Of a stretch of 64,000 nt of DNA, positions 43,356 to 52,277 are shown one piece after another. The position numbers and the translations under genes were made by a program. The notes under the pieces are model-generated. The model was not told where the DNA came from, searched no databases, and saw only the letters and a list, made by a program, of their open reading frames with translations. The number at the start of each line of letters is the position of its first letter. Within the stretch, counting starts at the first letter, position 1. The stretch covers positions 1,364,001 to 1,428,000 of the forward strand of contig CP075369.1 in NCBI GenBank assembly GCA_019454205.1, written 5' to 3'. This stretch comes from Xanthobacteraceae bacterium. GTDB taxonomy: Bacteria > Pseudomonadota > Alphaproteobacteria > Rhizobiales > Xanthobacteraceae.

Positions 43356-44549
43356 ATGTTTTCGTCTCTCCGCTTCGCTTTCTGGCTGTTCCTGTCCGCC
43401 GCATTCGCGGCGCTGCCTGCGCGTGCGCAGACGCCGGTAACGGTGACGTCGCCGCACGCGGTGCTGCTCGATCTCACGACGCGCACTGTGCTCTATGAGC
43501 GGCGCGCGAACGAAACGGTCCAGCCCGGCAATCTCGCGAAGCTGATGACCGCGGCGCTGGTTTTTCAGGACCTGAAAGCGAACAAGACGACGCTCGACAC
43601 CACGTTTCAGGTCAGCCTGCATGCGTGGCGTACCGGCGGCGCGCCTTCCACCGGTTCCAAGATGTTCGCAGCACTCCGCAGCAACATTCGTATCGAGGAC
43701 CTCGTGACCGGCCTCGTCGTACTGAATGGCAACGATGCGGCGATCGTGCTTGCCGAAGGAACTTCGGGTAGCGAAGCAGAGTTCGTGAAGCGCATGAACG
43801 CGCGCGCGAAGGAACTGGGCCTGACCAGCGCCGTATTTCGCAATCCGACCGGACGCGAGGACGACACGCAGAAAATATCGCCGCGCGATCTCGCATTCCT
43901 TAGCGCGCACATCATTCGAGAGTACCCGCAATATTATAAATATTTTGCGATTCAGGAATTTACCTGGAGCAAGATCAAGCAGGGCAACCGCAATCCGCTG
44001 CTGCCGCTCTCGCTCGGCGCCGACGGCATGATGATCGGGCAGGTAAAGGATGGCGGCTACAGCCTCGTCGGCTCGGCAGAGCAGAACGGTGAACGGCTGG
44101 TGGTCGTGGTCGCCGGTTCACGCAGCGAGCGTGAACGCATCGACGATGCGCGGCGGCTGCTCGATTGGGGTTTCAAATCCTTCGAGCCGAAACGCATTTT
44201 CAGCGGCAACCGCGTTGTCGCGAACGTGCGCGTGTTCGGCGGAGAGAAAGGCTCGGTTGCGGTCGTGAGCCGCACCGACGTAAATCTGCGCAGCCAGCGC
44301 GGCGCGACCGAACGTCTGAACGTCCGCGTGGTCTATGAGGGACCGTTGCAGGCGCCGATACGGCGTGGTGCTGAAGTCGCGAAAGTGCGCGTATTCCGCG
44401 CGCAGCAACTCGTCCTCGAAGCTCCGCTTTATGCCGCCGAAGATGTCGGCGTCGGCAGTACATGGAGCCGCGCGTGGGATGGCGCGTATGAACTGACCGC
44501 AGGCCTGGTGCGCGGCGCGTTCGGCAAACTGTTCAGCCGGAGATCGTGA
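43356..44549 (+). CDS. D-Ala-D-Ala carboxypeptidase (PBP5-type) homologue, predicted inactive
   Basis: 397 residues with a signal peptide (cut about Ala24). The peptidase S11 fold is well conserved, followed by a PBP5 C-terminal domain (about 265-365). All three active-site motifs differ from the norm: SxxK is Asn59-Leu-Ala-Lys62 (nucleophile Ser replaced by Asn); SxN is Asn124-Gly-Asn126; KTG is Met226-Ile-Gly228. Surrounding blocks (KLMTAALVF, GNDAAIVLAEG, FRNPTGREDD, NRNPLLPLSLGADG) are intact. It is thus probably a non-catalytic peptidoglycan-binding or regulatory protein. Located between rlpA and tmk, where an active DacC is usual in relatives. Overlaps tmk by one base. Confidence 0.88.
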   Translation: MFSSLRFAFWLFLSAAFAALPARAQTPVTVTSPHAVLLDLTTRTVLYERRANETVQPGNLAKLMTAALVFQDLKANKTTLDTTFQVSLHAWRTGGAPSTGSKMFAALRSNIRIEDLVTGLVVLNGNDAAIVLAEGTSGSEAEFVKRMNARAKELGLTSAVFRNPTGREDDTQKISPRDLAFLSAHIIREYPQYYKYFAIQEFTWSKIKQGNRNPLLPLSLGADGMMIGQVKDGGYSLVGSAEQNGERLVVVVAGSRSERERIDDARRLLDWGFKSFEPKRIFSGNRVVANVRVFGGEKGSVAVVSRTDVNLRSQRGATERLNVRVVYEGPLQAPIRRGAEVAKVRVFRAQQLVLEAPLYAAEDVGVGSTWSRAWDGAYELTAGLVRGAFGKLFSRRS

Positions 44550-45211
44550 TGCGCGGGAAATTCATCACGCTCGAAGGCGGCGAAGGTTCCGGAAAATCCA
44601 CGCAGGCCACGCGGCTCGCGGAGCGCCTCAAGCTGCGCGGCATTGACGTCGTAACTACGCGTGAGCCGGGCGGCTCGGCGGGCGCGGAAGCGATCCGTAT
44701 TCTTCTCCTGAACGGCGTCGCAAAGCCGCTTGGCCCGACCGCCGAAACCATGCTGTTCGCGGCAGCGCGCGACGATCATATCCAGAGCACCATCCTTCCG
44801 GCACTGGAACGTGGCGCGTGGGTGATCTGTGACCGCTTTCTGGATTCAACCCGCGTGTATCAGGGCGTACTCGGTCAAGTGGACCCGAAGGTGATCCGCG
44901 CGCTGGAGCGCGTCACTGTCGGCGATGTTTTGCCCGATCTTACGTTCGTGCTCGACGTGCCGGTGGAGGTCGGCGCTGCTCGCGTCAAGGGGCGCAGCGG
45001 ACAACAGGATCGCTTTGAGGCGGAAGACCTCGAATTCCATCTTCAGATTCGCGAAGGCTTCCGCGCGCTCGCGCAGAACGAGAAGGAGCGCTGCGTGCTG
45101 GTCGATGCATCGCAAAGCCCTGACGTAGTTGCGGTGCGCATCTGGATGACGGTCGTCGATCGCCTGTTGAAAGGCCGCGCACCTGCTATCGCACCGAGGG
45201 CGGCAGGTTGA
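44549..45211 (+). CDS. tmk: Thymidylate kinase
   Basis: 220 residues. Phosphorylates dTMP to dTDP. P-loop GGEGSGKST (10-18), the dTMP-binding TREPGGS, and CDRFLDSTRVYQG with the DR motif are present; the LID region is GRSGQQDRFE. ATG 44549 (GGAG 7 bases upstream) is preferred to the GTG one codon earlier. Overlaps the upstream stop by one base, and its own stop overlaps the holB start. Confidence 0.95.
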   Translation: MRGKFITLEGGEGSGKSTQATRLAERLKLRGIDVVTTREPGGSAGAEAIRILLLNGVAKPLGPTAETMLFAAARDDHIQSTILPALERGAWVICDRFLDSTRVYQGVLGQVDPKVIRALERVTVGDVLPDLTFVLDVPVEVGAARVKGRSGQQDRFEAEDLEFHLQIREGFRALAQNEKERCVLVDASQSPDVVAVRIWMTVVDRLLKGRAPAIAPRAAG

Positions 45212-46236
45212 CGCCCGACACCGAAGAAGGCGACCGGCTCGCGGGCAGCCCGCATCCGCGTGAGCGCTTCGATTTCTTCGGACATCACGAAGTCGAAACC
45301 GAGTTGCTGACTGCGCTCCGCAGCGGAAGAATTCCGCATGCCATTCTGCTCGCGGGGCCGCAAGGCATCGGCAAGGCGACGCTTGCCTATCGCCTCGCGC
45401 GCTTCCTGCTTGCAGGCGCAGATAGAAGTGCAAAGTCGCTGGACATCGTCTCCGACCATCCAGTGTCGCGGCAAGTCGCGGCACTGTCGCATCCGGATTT
45501 GCTGACGCTACGCCGCCTGCCGCGCGACGACGGCAAGGCGCTTTCCGAATTCATCCGCGTAGAGGATACGCGCAGGCTGGTGCAGTTCTTTGGCTCCACC
45601 GCCGCTTATGGCGGCTGGCGCGTCTGCATTATCGACTCGGTCGACGACATGAACGCAGCCAGCGCCAATGCCATGCTCAAGCTGCTCGAGGAGCCTCCGG
45701 CAAACGCGATGCTCATTCTGGTTTCGCATGCGCCGGGACGTTTGCTGCCGACCATCCGCTCGCGCTGCCGCCGCGTCGACATGAAGCCGCTGACCGATGG
45801 CGAAGTGCTGCGCGCCTTGCAAAGCGTCACGGCGGATATGGAAGACATCGACCCCACAAACCTCGGCGCAGCAGCAGAGGCGGGAAGGGGCAGCGTAGGC
45901 CGTGCGCTCTCGCTGCTGCTCACCGGCGAAGACGGCCTCGAAGTGCTGCACATGACGCAGCGCCTGCTCGCGCAACTGCCGGAGGTCGAGTCCGGCTCCA
46001 TTGCCGCGCTTGGCGACAAACTGCGCGGCGACCAGCTCAACGTCTTCGCCGATACGGTCGAGGACTGGCTCGCCGCCGCCGCGACCGGAGACGCGCCGCC
46101 CGCGCGTCTTGCACGCTATGCCGAGGCGTGGGAAAACGTGCGCCGCGCCACGGCCACCGCGGATATCTTCAACTTGGACCGCAAGCCTCTGGTGTTTCAG
46201 GTCTTTGCCGTTCTGGCCGAGGCGACCCGCGACTGA
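45208..46236 (+). CDS. holB: DNA polymerase III delta' subunit
   Basis: 342 residues. Clamp-loader subunit. AAA+ features: P-loop GPQGIGKAT in ILLAGPQGIGKATLAYRLAR (in parts), sensor region NAMLKLLEEPPANAM, and the SRC-type motif TIRSRCRRVDMKPL. The four-cysteine zinc module of E. coli delta' is absent, as is common in alphaproteobacteria. The start is TTG, overlapping the tmk stop (TTGA). Lies between tmk and metG, its usual place. Confidence 0.93.
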   Translation: MTPDTEEGDRLAGSPHPRERFDFFGHHEVETELLTALRSGRIPHAILLAGPQGIGKATLAYRLARFLLAGADRSAKSLDIVSDHPVSRQVAALSHPDLLTLRRLPRDDGKALSEFIRVEDTRRLVQFFGSTAAYGGWRVCIIDSVDDMNAASANAMLKLLEEPPANAMLILVSHAPGRLLPTIRSRCRRVDMKPLTDGEVLRALQSVTADMEDIDPTNLGAAAEAGRGSVGRALSLLLTGEDGLEVLHMTQRLLAQLPEVESGSIAALGDKLRGDQLNVFADTVEDWLAAAATGDAPPARLARYAEAWENVRRATATADIFNLDRKPLVFQVFAVLAEATRD

Positions 46237-46265
46237 CTAGGCGCGGGCTGAAGGAATTCCGTTCG

Positions 46266-47822
46266 ATGGCGAAACAGAAGTTTTACATCACCACCGCGAT
46301 CTCCTACCCGAACGGCGCGCCGCATATCGGCCACGCCTACGAGGCAATCGCGACCGACGCCATCGCGCGCTTCAAGCGCCTTGATGGCTATGACGTTTTC
46401 TTCCTGACCGGCGTCGATGAGCATGGCCTGAAGATGACGCAGACCGCCGCCGCGCAGGGGCTGCAACCAAACGAACTTGCCGACCGCAATGCGCCGCTGT
46501 TCAAGGCGATGTGCGACAAGCTCAACGTCTCTTACAGCCGTTTCATCCGCACCAGCGAACCCGCGCACCACGAGGCGAGCAAGGCCATCTGGAAGAAGAT
46601 GGAGGAGGCGGGCGATATTTATCTCGGCACCTATGCCGGCTGGTATTCGGTGCGCGACGAGGCGTTCTATGCCGAGTCCGAAACCGTTGTCGGCGAGGAC
46701 AAGGTGCGCCGCGGCCCGCAGGGCACGCCAGTCGAATGGACCGAGGAGAAAACGTATTTCTTCAAGCTGTCCGCTTATGGCGACAGGCTGCTAAAGCATT
46801 ACCGGGACAATCCCGGCTTCATCATGCCAGAGACGCGCCGCAACGAGGTCGAGAGCTTCGTGAAGGCGGGACTACAGGACCTTTCGATCTCGCGCACCAC
46901 ACTGACCTGGGGCGTGCCGGTGCCGGGCGCGGAAGGTCATGTGATGTATGTCTGGGTCGATGCGCTGACCAACTACATCACGGGCGTCGGCTATCCGGAC
47001 ACGAACAGCGAGACGTTCAGGAAATACTGGCCCGCCGACATCCACATCATCGGCAAGGACATTGTGCGCTTCCACGCGGTCTACTGGCCTGCGTTTCTCA
47101 TGTCCGCCGGAATCGAACTTCCGAAAAGCGTTCACGGCCACGGCTTTCTGCTGAACCGCGGCGAGAAGATGTCGAAGACGCTCGGCAACGTAGTCGATCC
47201 TTCACAGATGGCGGACGAGTACGGCGTCGATCAGCTTCGCTATTTCTTCCTGCGCGAAGTGCCGTTCGGACAGGACGGCAGCTATAGCCACGAAGCGATC
47301 GTGAATCGCACCAATGCCGATCTCGCAAATAATCTCGGCAACCTCGCGCAGCGATCGCTTTCGATGATCGCGAAGAACTGCGATGCGCGGGTGCCGGAGA
47401 CCGGCACGCTTGGCGAAGCCGATAAGGCGATCCTCGCCTCGACCGATACGCTGCTGGAGCAGGCCCGCGAAGCAATGCAGACGCAACAGCTTCACATCGT
47501 CCTGCAAGCAATCTGGTCGGTCGTGGCCGACGCGAACCAGTATTTCGCGGCAAGCGCGCCGTGGGAATTGCGCAAGAGCGATCCGGCCAAGATGGCGACC
47601 GTGCTCTGGACCACGGCGGAAGTCGTGCGGCAGGTTGCAATCCTTGCGCAGCCCATCGTTCCCGCGGGTGCCGCGAAGCTGCTCGACCTGCTCGCCATCG
47701 CACAGGATGCGCGTGACTTCGCGCATCTCGGCGAGAAGGGCCGTCTCAAGCCCGGCACGCCATTGCCTGCACCGTCCGGTATTTTTCCGCGCTACGTCGA
47801 AGCGGAAGAAGGCAAGGCGTGA
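46266..47822 (+). CDS. metG: Methionyl-tRNA synthetase
   Basis: 518 residues, class I synthetase. HIGH motif as HIGH (20-23) in PNGAPHIGHAYEA and KMSKT in NRGEKMSKTLGNVVDP. The anticodon-binding helical domain fills about 370-510 (ASAPWELRKSDP). It is the short form without the zinc knuckle set and C-terminal tRNA-binding extension of E. coli MetG. ATG 46266 is chosen from a longer frame because MAKQKFYITTAISYPNG is the family start. Stop overlaps the tatD start. Confidence 0.96.
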   Translation: MAKQKFYITTAISYPNGAPHIGHAYEAIATDAIARFKRLDGYDVFFLTGVDEHGLKMTQTAAAQGLQPNELADRNAPLFKAMCDKLNVSYSRFIRTSEPAHHEASKAIWKKMEEAGDIYLGTYAGWYSVRDEAFYAESETVVGEDKVRRGPQGTPVEWTEEKTYFFKLSAYGDRLLKHYRDNPGFIMPETRRNEVESFVKAGLQDLSISRTTLTWGVPVPGAEGHVMYVWVDALTNYITGVGYPDTNSETFRKYWPADIHIIGKDIVRFHAVYWPAFLMSAGIELPKSVHGHGFLLNRGEKMSKTLGNVVDPSQMADEYGVDQLRYFFLREVPFGQDGSYSHEAIVNRTNADLANNLGNLAQRSLSMIAKNCDARVPETGTLGEADKAILASTDTLLEQAREAMQTQQLHIVLQAIWSVVADANQYFAASAPWELRKSDPAKMATVLWTTAEVVRQVAILAQPIVPAGAAKLLDLLAIAQDARDFAHLGEKGRLKPGTPLPAPSGIFPRYVEAEEGKA

Positions 47823-48604
47823 TGCTGGTCGACAGCCACTGCCATCTCGACTTTCCGGATTTCGCTGCCGAGCGCGATGCAATCGTCGAACGTGCGCGGG
47901 CCGATGGCGTTGCGCGCATGGTGACGATCAGCACCAAGGTCCACAAGTTTGCGGACATTCGTGCTATCGCTGAACATTACGATGACGTTTTCTGCTCCGT
48001 CGGCACCCATCCGCATTACGCTGACAAGGAGCCGGCTGTCACGACCGCCGATCTGGTGAAAGCGGCAGTGCATCCGAAGGTCGTCGCCATCGGCGAAGCG
48101 GGTCTGGATTATTTCCGCAATAACTCCTCGCCGGAAGGACAGGAGCGGAGCTTCCGCCGTCATATTGCTGCCGCGCGCGAAACCGGCCTGCCGCTGGTGA
48201 TCCATTCCCGCGAAGCCGACGCCGACATGGCGAACATTCTGGAAGACGAGTTCGTGAAAGGTGCCTTTCCTTTCGTCCTGCACTGCTTCACCGGCGGCCC
48301 AGACCTCGCCAATCGCGGCGTCGCACTCGGCGGCTATGTTTCGTTTTCCGGCGTGATTACCTTCAAGAAGAACGAAGCCTTGCGCACGCTCGCAGCTAGC
48401 CTGCCGGCGGATCGGATTCTGGTCGAAACCGATGCGCCGTATCTCGCGCCTGAGCCTTATCGCGGCAAACGCAACGAACCCGCTTACGTAAGCTACACCG
48501 CGAAGGCGCTGGCTGCTGCACGAAACGTGGATTTTGCGACGATCTCGGCGCAGACCACGGCCAATTTCCACCGCCTCTTTTCCAAGGTCCCGGCGGCAAC
48601 GTAA
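47822..48604 (+). CDS. tatD: TatD-family metal-dependent hydrolase
   Basis: 260 residues, TIM-barrel deoxyribonuclease/peptidyl hydrolase family. Metal ligands in VDSHCHLDFPDF (HxH), Glu in AIGEAGLDYF, IHSREAD, VLHCFTGG and the final ETDAPYLAPEPYRGKRNEP (in parts). ATG 47822 shares one base with the metG stop; a GTG one codon earlier is possible. In alphaproteobacteria this gene regularly follows metG and precedes the MBL gene found here. Confidence 0.94.
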   Translation: MLVDSHCHLDFPDFAAERDAIVERARADGVARMVTISTKVHKFADIRAIAEHYDDVFCSVGTHPHYADKEPAVTTADLVKAAVHPKVVAIGEAGLDYFRNNSSPEGQERSFRRHIAAARETGLPLVIHSREADADMANILEDEFVKGAFPFVLHCFTGGPDLANRGVALGGYVSFSGVITFKKNEALRTLAASLPADRILVETDAPYLAPEPYRGKRNEPAYVSYTAKALAAARNVDFATISAQTTANFHRLFSKVPAAT

Positions 48605-48613
48605 CATCAGCGC

Positions 48614-49405
48614 ATGGGTTTGACGGTCACGATTCTCGGCTGCGGCTCCTCCGGTGGCGTGCCGCGGATCGCGCAGGGCTGGGGCGCGTGCGATCCTGCC
48701 AACCCGAAGAACCGCCGCCGCCGCTGTTCGATCCTTGTCGAGCGCGAAAACGCGGGGAAGAAAACTTCCGTGCTGGTCGATACCTCTCCGGATCTTCGCG
48801 ACCAGTTGCTCTCCGCAAACGTCACGCATCTCGACGGCGTGATCTACACGCACGATCACGCCGACCACACCCACGGCATCGACGATCTCCGCCCGCTTTC
48901 GCTACAAGCGCAAAAGCGAACGGACGTTTATGTTGACGAGACCACTTCACGTTCGCTGCACACGCGCTTCGGCTACTGCTTCGCGACTCCGAAAGGCAGC
49001 GACTATCCGCCGATCCTGACCGAGCATCGCATCGCCGCCGGGAAACCGCTGCGGATCGAAGGAGAGGGCGGTGCAATCGAGTTCGTGCCCTTCGACCTGA
49101 TCCACGGCGAAACGCATGCGCTCGGCTTGCGCTTTGGCGGTTTTGCCTATTGCCCGGATGTCAGCGACGTGCCGCCGGAAAGCCTGGGCCAGCTTGAAGG
49201 GCTGGATGTCTGGATTATCGACGCCCTGCGCCGCCGCCCCCATCCAAGCCACTTCTCGCTGACCGACGCCCTGCAGTGGATCGCGCGGATGAGGCCGAAG
49301 CGGGCGGTGCTCACCAACATGCACAACGATCTGGATTACGAGACGCTACGAGGCGAGCTTGGGAAGGGAATTGAACCTGCTTTTGATGGAATGAAAATCC
49401 AATAA
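48614..49405 (+). CDS. MBL-fold hydrolase (PhnP-like)
   Basis: 263 residues of the metallo-beta-lactamase superfamily. N-terminal TILGCGSSGGVPRI, a Cys pair (CDP and RRRCSI, near 26 and 38) seen in PhnP-like proteins, then the metal motif THDHADH and a later FDLIHGETHALGLRF; C-terminal LTNMHNDLDYE supplies the last ligands. PhnP acts on cyclic phosphate nucleotides, but no C-P lyase genes are near, so the substrate is open. It is the last gene of the tmk-to-MBL series; the final codons fall into an AT-rich spacer. Confidence 0.9.
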   Translation: MGLTVTILGCGSSGGVPRIAQGWGACDPANPKNRRRRCSILVERENAGKKTSVLVDTSPDLRDQLLSANVTHLDGVIYTHDHADHTHGIDDLRPLSLQAQKRTDVYVDETTSRSLHTRFGYCFATPKGSDYPPILTEHRIAAGKPLRIEGEGGAIEFVPFDLIHGETHALGLRFGGFAYCPDVSDVPPESLGQLEGLDVWIIDALRRRPHPSHFSLTDALQWIARMRPKRAVLTNMHNDLDYETLRGELGKGIEPAFDGMKIQ

Positions 49406-49495
49406 TATCAAATGGATATAATAGACTATATCAGCGGTATGGACTTGCGGAATAAGGTAGATATTCGCGTATCGAACATTCAGTCAAACGGTTGA
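49406..49495. other. AT-rich spacer between convergent genes
   Basis: 90 bases strikingly rich in A and T for this chromosome. GATATA (49415-49420), a 6-base loop and TATATC (49427-49432) form a small inverted repeat. It has no T run fitting a standard terminator. No gene is seen. Confidence 0.6.
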
Positions 49496-51163
49496 TTATA
49501 AAGTATTTTCTTTTGCATCGATGAACTCGAAGCTCATCCAGTGGCCTTCCAGCAGCCCGTCAATTTCGCTGGCGGCGATGGAAGGCGATTGGTTGATGAC
49601 GCGGTTACGGCCAGCCCGCTTGGCTTCGTAAAGGGCCGCGTCGGCGGCAATCAGCGCTTCCGGCAACGTCTCGGCATCCTGCGGCACCAGCGCGATCCCG
49701 ATGCTCGCACCAACCGGGAAAGCCATTCCGTCGATTTCCACCGGCTCATCGAGCGTAGCGCGCAGCGCTTCCGCGAAAGCCCGCGCTTCGCCACGCGGAT
49801 CCACCGGGTTCTTCATCTCCAGCAGCGCAACGAACTCATCGCCGCCGAGACGGGCAATCTTCGCCTTGCCGTCCGCGGCCAGCGCGATGCGGCGCGCCAC
49901 GGCGATCAGCACGCGGTCGCCCATCGCATGACCGTAGGTATCGTTCACAGGCTTGAATCCATCGAGGTCGATGGCAAGCAGGGCGTCGACCTTGCCCGGC
50001 GCGTCCGTGCGCGGTGCAAGCATGTGCCGGTCGAGATAGCGCCGGTTGGGCAAGCCGGTGAGGCGGTCGAGATAGGCCAGCCGTTCGAACTCCGCGATCA
50101 TCGAATTGAAGCTGGCGGAGAGGTCGTGCAATTCGGTTGCAACACGGCGCGGAAGATTTACGCGCACGCCGATCTTGCCGGCCTTGAGTTGCCGCGCCGC
50201 GCGATTGAGCGCACCCACGCCGCGCAGCACGCTGATTTCGGTCAGCAGCATCGCAAGCAGGATGGATGCGGCAGCGATGCCAAGCAGCCAGATGAAATCC
50301 GAGCGGAATTGCCGGTTAATCGGATCGAGAACCGTCAGGCGGTCGAACCCGACGGCAACCGTCAGGCCCATATCTTCAACGCGCGCGATGCCGAAAATAT
50401 GCCCCGCGCCGTTTTCCCCGACTTCAAGATCGGCGGATCCCGGTTTGCTTTGCAGAAGTTGTTGGATCAACCCGCGCGCGGCGTCGCTGGTTTCAAAAAT
50501 ATGCATCGACGTGCCGTCGCGCTGCAGCCGGGAGACGAGGCCGCCATCGCTGTTCATCGCGAGCACGATCCCGTCGTGTTTCATGCGCGCCTGTTCGGCA
50601 ATCGCCGGAAGCCAGGACAATTCGATGCCGAGCACGAGCACGCCGGTAATCGCACCACCTTCAGCGCGGATCGGCAGCGCTCCGGCGACGACAGGAAACT
50701 TGGTAATGCGGCCGATGATGGCTTCGCTGGTCACGAAAGCGCCGGTTCGAAGGGCATCCTTGAAATACTGACGGTCGCCAAAACTAATGGCAAAAGCCAT
50801 CGGGTGGCTGCTGCACACCACATGGCCGCTGAGATCGAGCAAGAACAACGACGCCGCCCACGGCGCTTCCTCGTTGATCCGACGCAGGGTTTCGGGGCAG
50901 TCGCCGGTCTGGTTCTTGACCGCCGGAATGAAGCGGATGGATTCCGCAAGCGTGCGCGCATGACTGACAACCGCGAGCTGCGCATCCGCGCCGCGCTGCG
51001 CCAGCGTCACTGCGAGTTCGCGCGCTTCCGAAAGTGCGCGATCGCTGTTGTGTTGAAGCCGCAAGAGATACAGGCCGAATACCGGCAAGACCGCAATCGT
51101 AATGATTGCGATCAACAACCAGCGCAGCCGCGCCGCGCCGCCGTTTTGTCCCGTGATGTTCAT
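49496..51163 (-). CDS. Membrane diguanylate cyclase with periplasmic sensor
   Basis: 555 residues from ATG 51163. Order: transmembrane helix (about 14-34), a periplasmic double-Cache-like sensor (about 40-280), a second helix (about 290-312), a HAMP domain with NLPRRVATELHDLSASFN, and a C-terminal GGDEF domain (about 380-545). The catalytic motif is intact (LGGDEFVALLE) with LTGLPNRRYLD and DLDGFKPVNDTYGH upstream. No RxxD inhibitory site is visible before GGDEF, so product inhibition may be weak. No EAL domain. It would make c-di-GMP in response to an external ligand, and the PilZ chemoreceptor at 35.2 kb could be a receiver. Confidence 0.93.
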   Translation of the reverse strand: MNITGQNGGAARLRWLLIAIITIAVLPVFGLYLLRLQHNSDRALSEARELAVTLAQRGADAQLAVVSHARTLAESIRFIPAVKNQTGDCPETLRRINEEAPWAASLFLLDLSGHVVCSSHPMAFAISFGDRQYFKDALRTGAFVTSEAIIGRITKFPVVAGALPIRAEGGAITGVLVLGIELSWLPAIAEQARMKHDGIVLAMNSDGGLVSRLQRDGTSMHIFETSDAARGLIQQLLQSKPGSADLEVGENGAGHIFGIARVEDMGLTVAVGFDRLTVLDPINRQFRSDFIWLLGIAAASILLAMLLTEISVLRGVGALNRAARQLKAGKIGVRVNLPRRVATELHDLSASFNSMIAEFERLAYLDRLTGLPNRRYLDRHMLAPRTDAPGKVDALLAIDLDGFKPVNDTYGHAMGDRVLIAVARRIALAADGKAKIARLGGDEFVALLEMKNPVDPRGEARAFAEALRATLDEPVEIDGMAFPVGASIGIALVPQDAETLPEALIAADAALYEAKRAGRNRVINQSPSIAASEIDGLLEGHWMSFEFIDAKENTL

Positions 51164-51302
51164 AGCCCGATAGTCGTCCGCAGCCCGGCGATAATTTCGC
51201 TTCCCGGAGATCAATGTGACAGGCTCGGCTTAAGAAGCCCGGCCGGAAACGATTCAAATTTGAGCCAATTCCCGATCGCCCCATCTGCGGATATTCCATA
51301 AT

Positions 51303-52166
51303 ATGTCTTCTGCGAATCAAGGCCAAAAGCCCTTGGAACAGGCCGGAAACAAAGTCCGTCCATTCCGCGAGATTGCGGCACTGCTCGATCTGATGGCCCG
51401 GCTCCGCACACCCGAAAGCGGTTGTCCGTGGGACCTCCGGCAGACCTTCGCGACGATCGCGCCGTACACCATCGAGGAAGCCTACGAGGTGGCGGATGCG
51501 ATTGCGCGCGGCGATCTCACGGACCTCAAGGATGAACTGGGCGATCTGTTGCTGCAGGTCGTGTTTCATGCGCGCATGGCCGAGGAACAAGGCGCGTTCG
51601 ATTTCGGCGATGTGGTTCGCGCTATCACCGACAAGCTGATCCGCCGGCATCCGCATGTCTTCGGCGATTTGCGCGGACTTTCCCCTGATGATGTCAAAAA
51701 GCTCTGGGACACGATCAAGGCCGCCGAGCGCAAGGCGCGCGGCAATTCCGGCGCCCTAGAGAGCGCGCTGGATGCGGTACCGGTCGCCCTTCCCGCGTTG
51801 ACCCGCGCCGAGAAAATCCAGAAGCGGGTAGCGCGCATCGGTTTCGATTGGCCTGATGTGGAAGGTGCCATGCAAAAACTTCACGAAGAAATCGCAGAGG
51901 TGCGAACGGCCGCATCGGATAAAGCGCGCGAAGAAGAAATCGGCGATCTGCTGTTCGCGGCGGTCAACGTCGCCCGTAAGTACGGACACGACCCGGAAAC
52001 CGCGCTTCGCGCTGCGACGATCAAGTTCGAACGGCGGTTCCGTGCGGTCGAACAGGCTTGCCGGGAGCGGAACAGGAAACCGGACCAGTTCACACTAGAA
52101 GAACTCGAAACATTCTGGCAGCAGGCGAAAACACAGGACAAGCAACCGGATAAAACCCGCAGCTAG
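51303..52166 (+). CDS. mazG: Nucleoside triphosphate pyrophosphohydrolase MazG
   Basis: 287 residues with two MazG repeats. The first contains CPWDLRQTFATIAPYTIEEAYEVADAI (in parts) and DELGDLLLQVVFHA; the second EEIGDLLFAAVNVAR. These acidic EExxD-type clusters bind magnesium. The enzyme removes non-canonical NTPs. Located beside hflX and hfq as in many Rhizobiales, here with one membrane-protein gene between. The perfect palindrome TCAAATTTGA (51254-51263) lies in the 139-base divergent gap to the cyclase gene. Confidence 0.94.
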   Translation: MSSANQGQKPLEQAGNKVRPFREIAALLDLMARLRTPESGCPWDLRQTFATIAPYTIEEAYEVADAIARGDLTDLKDELGDLLLQVVFHARMAEEQGAFDFGDVVRAITDKLIRRHPHVFGDLRGLSPDDVKKLWDTIKAAERKARGNSGALESALDAVPVALPALTRAEKIQKRVARIGFDWPDVEGAMQKLHEEIAEVRTAASDKAREEEIGDLLFAAVNVARKYGHDPETALRAATIKFERRFRAVEQACRERNRKPDQFTLEELETFWQQAKTQDKQPDKTRS

Positions 52167-52277
52167 TCGCAGCCTTGTTATTGGAACGCGATTGCAAGCG
52201 CGAAGGACGCCCGCTAGCCTTTCGCTTCAACACTCGAGTCGGATTCCAGCCTCGTCGCCCTTGCAAGGAAACCTGAC

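Noticed and set aside
49541..51301. 586-codon open frame on the plus strand
   Set aside because: Antisense of the diguanylate cyclase gene, without motifs.
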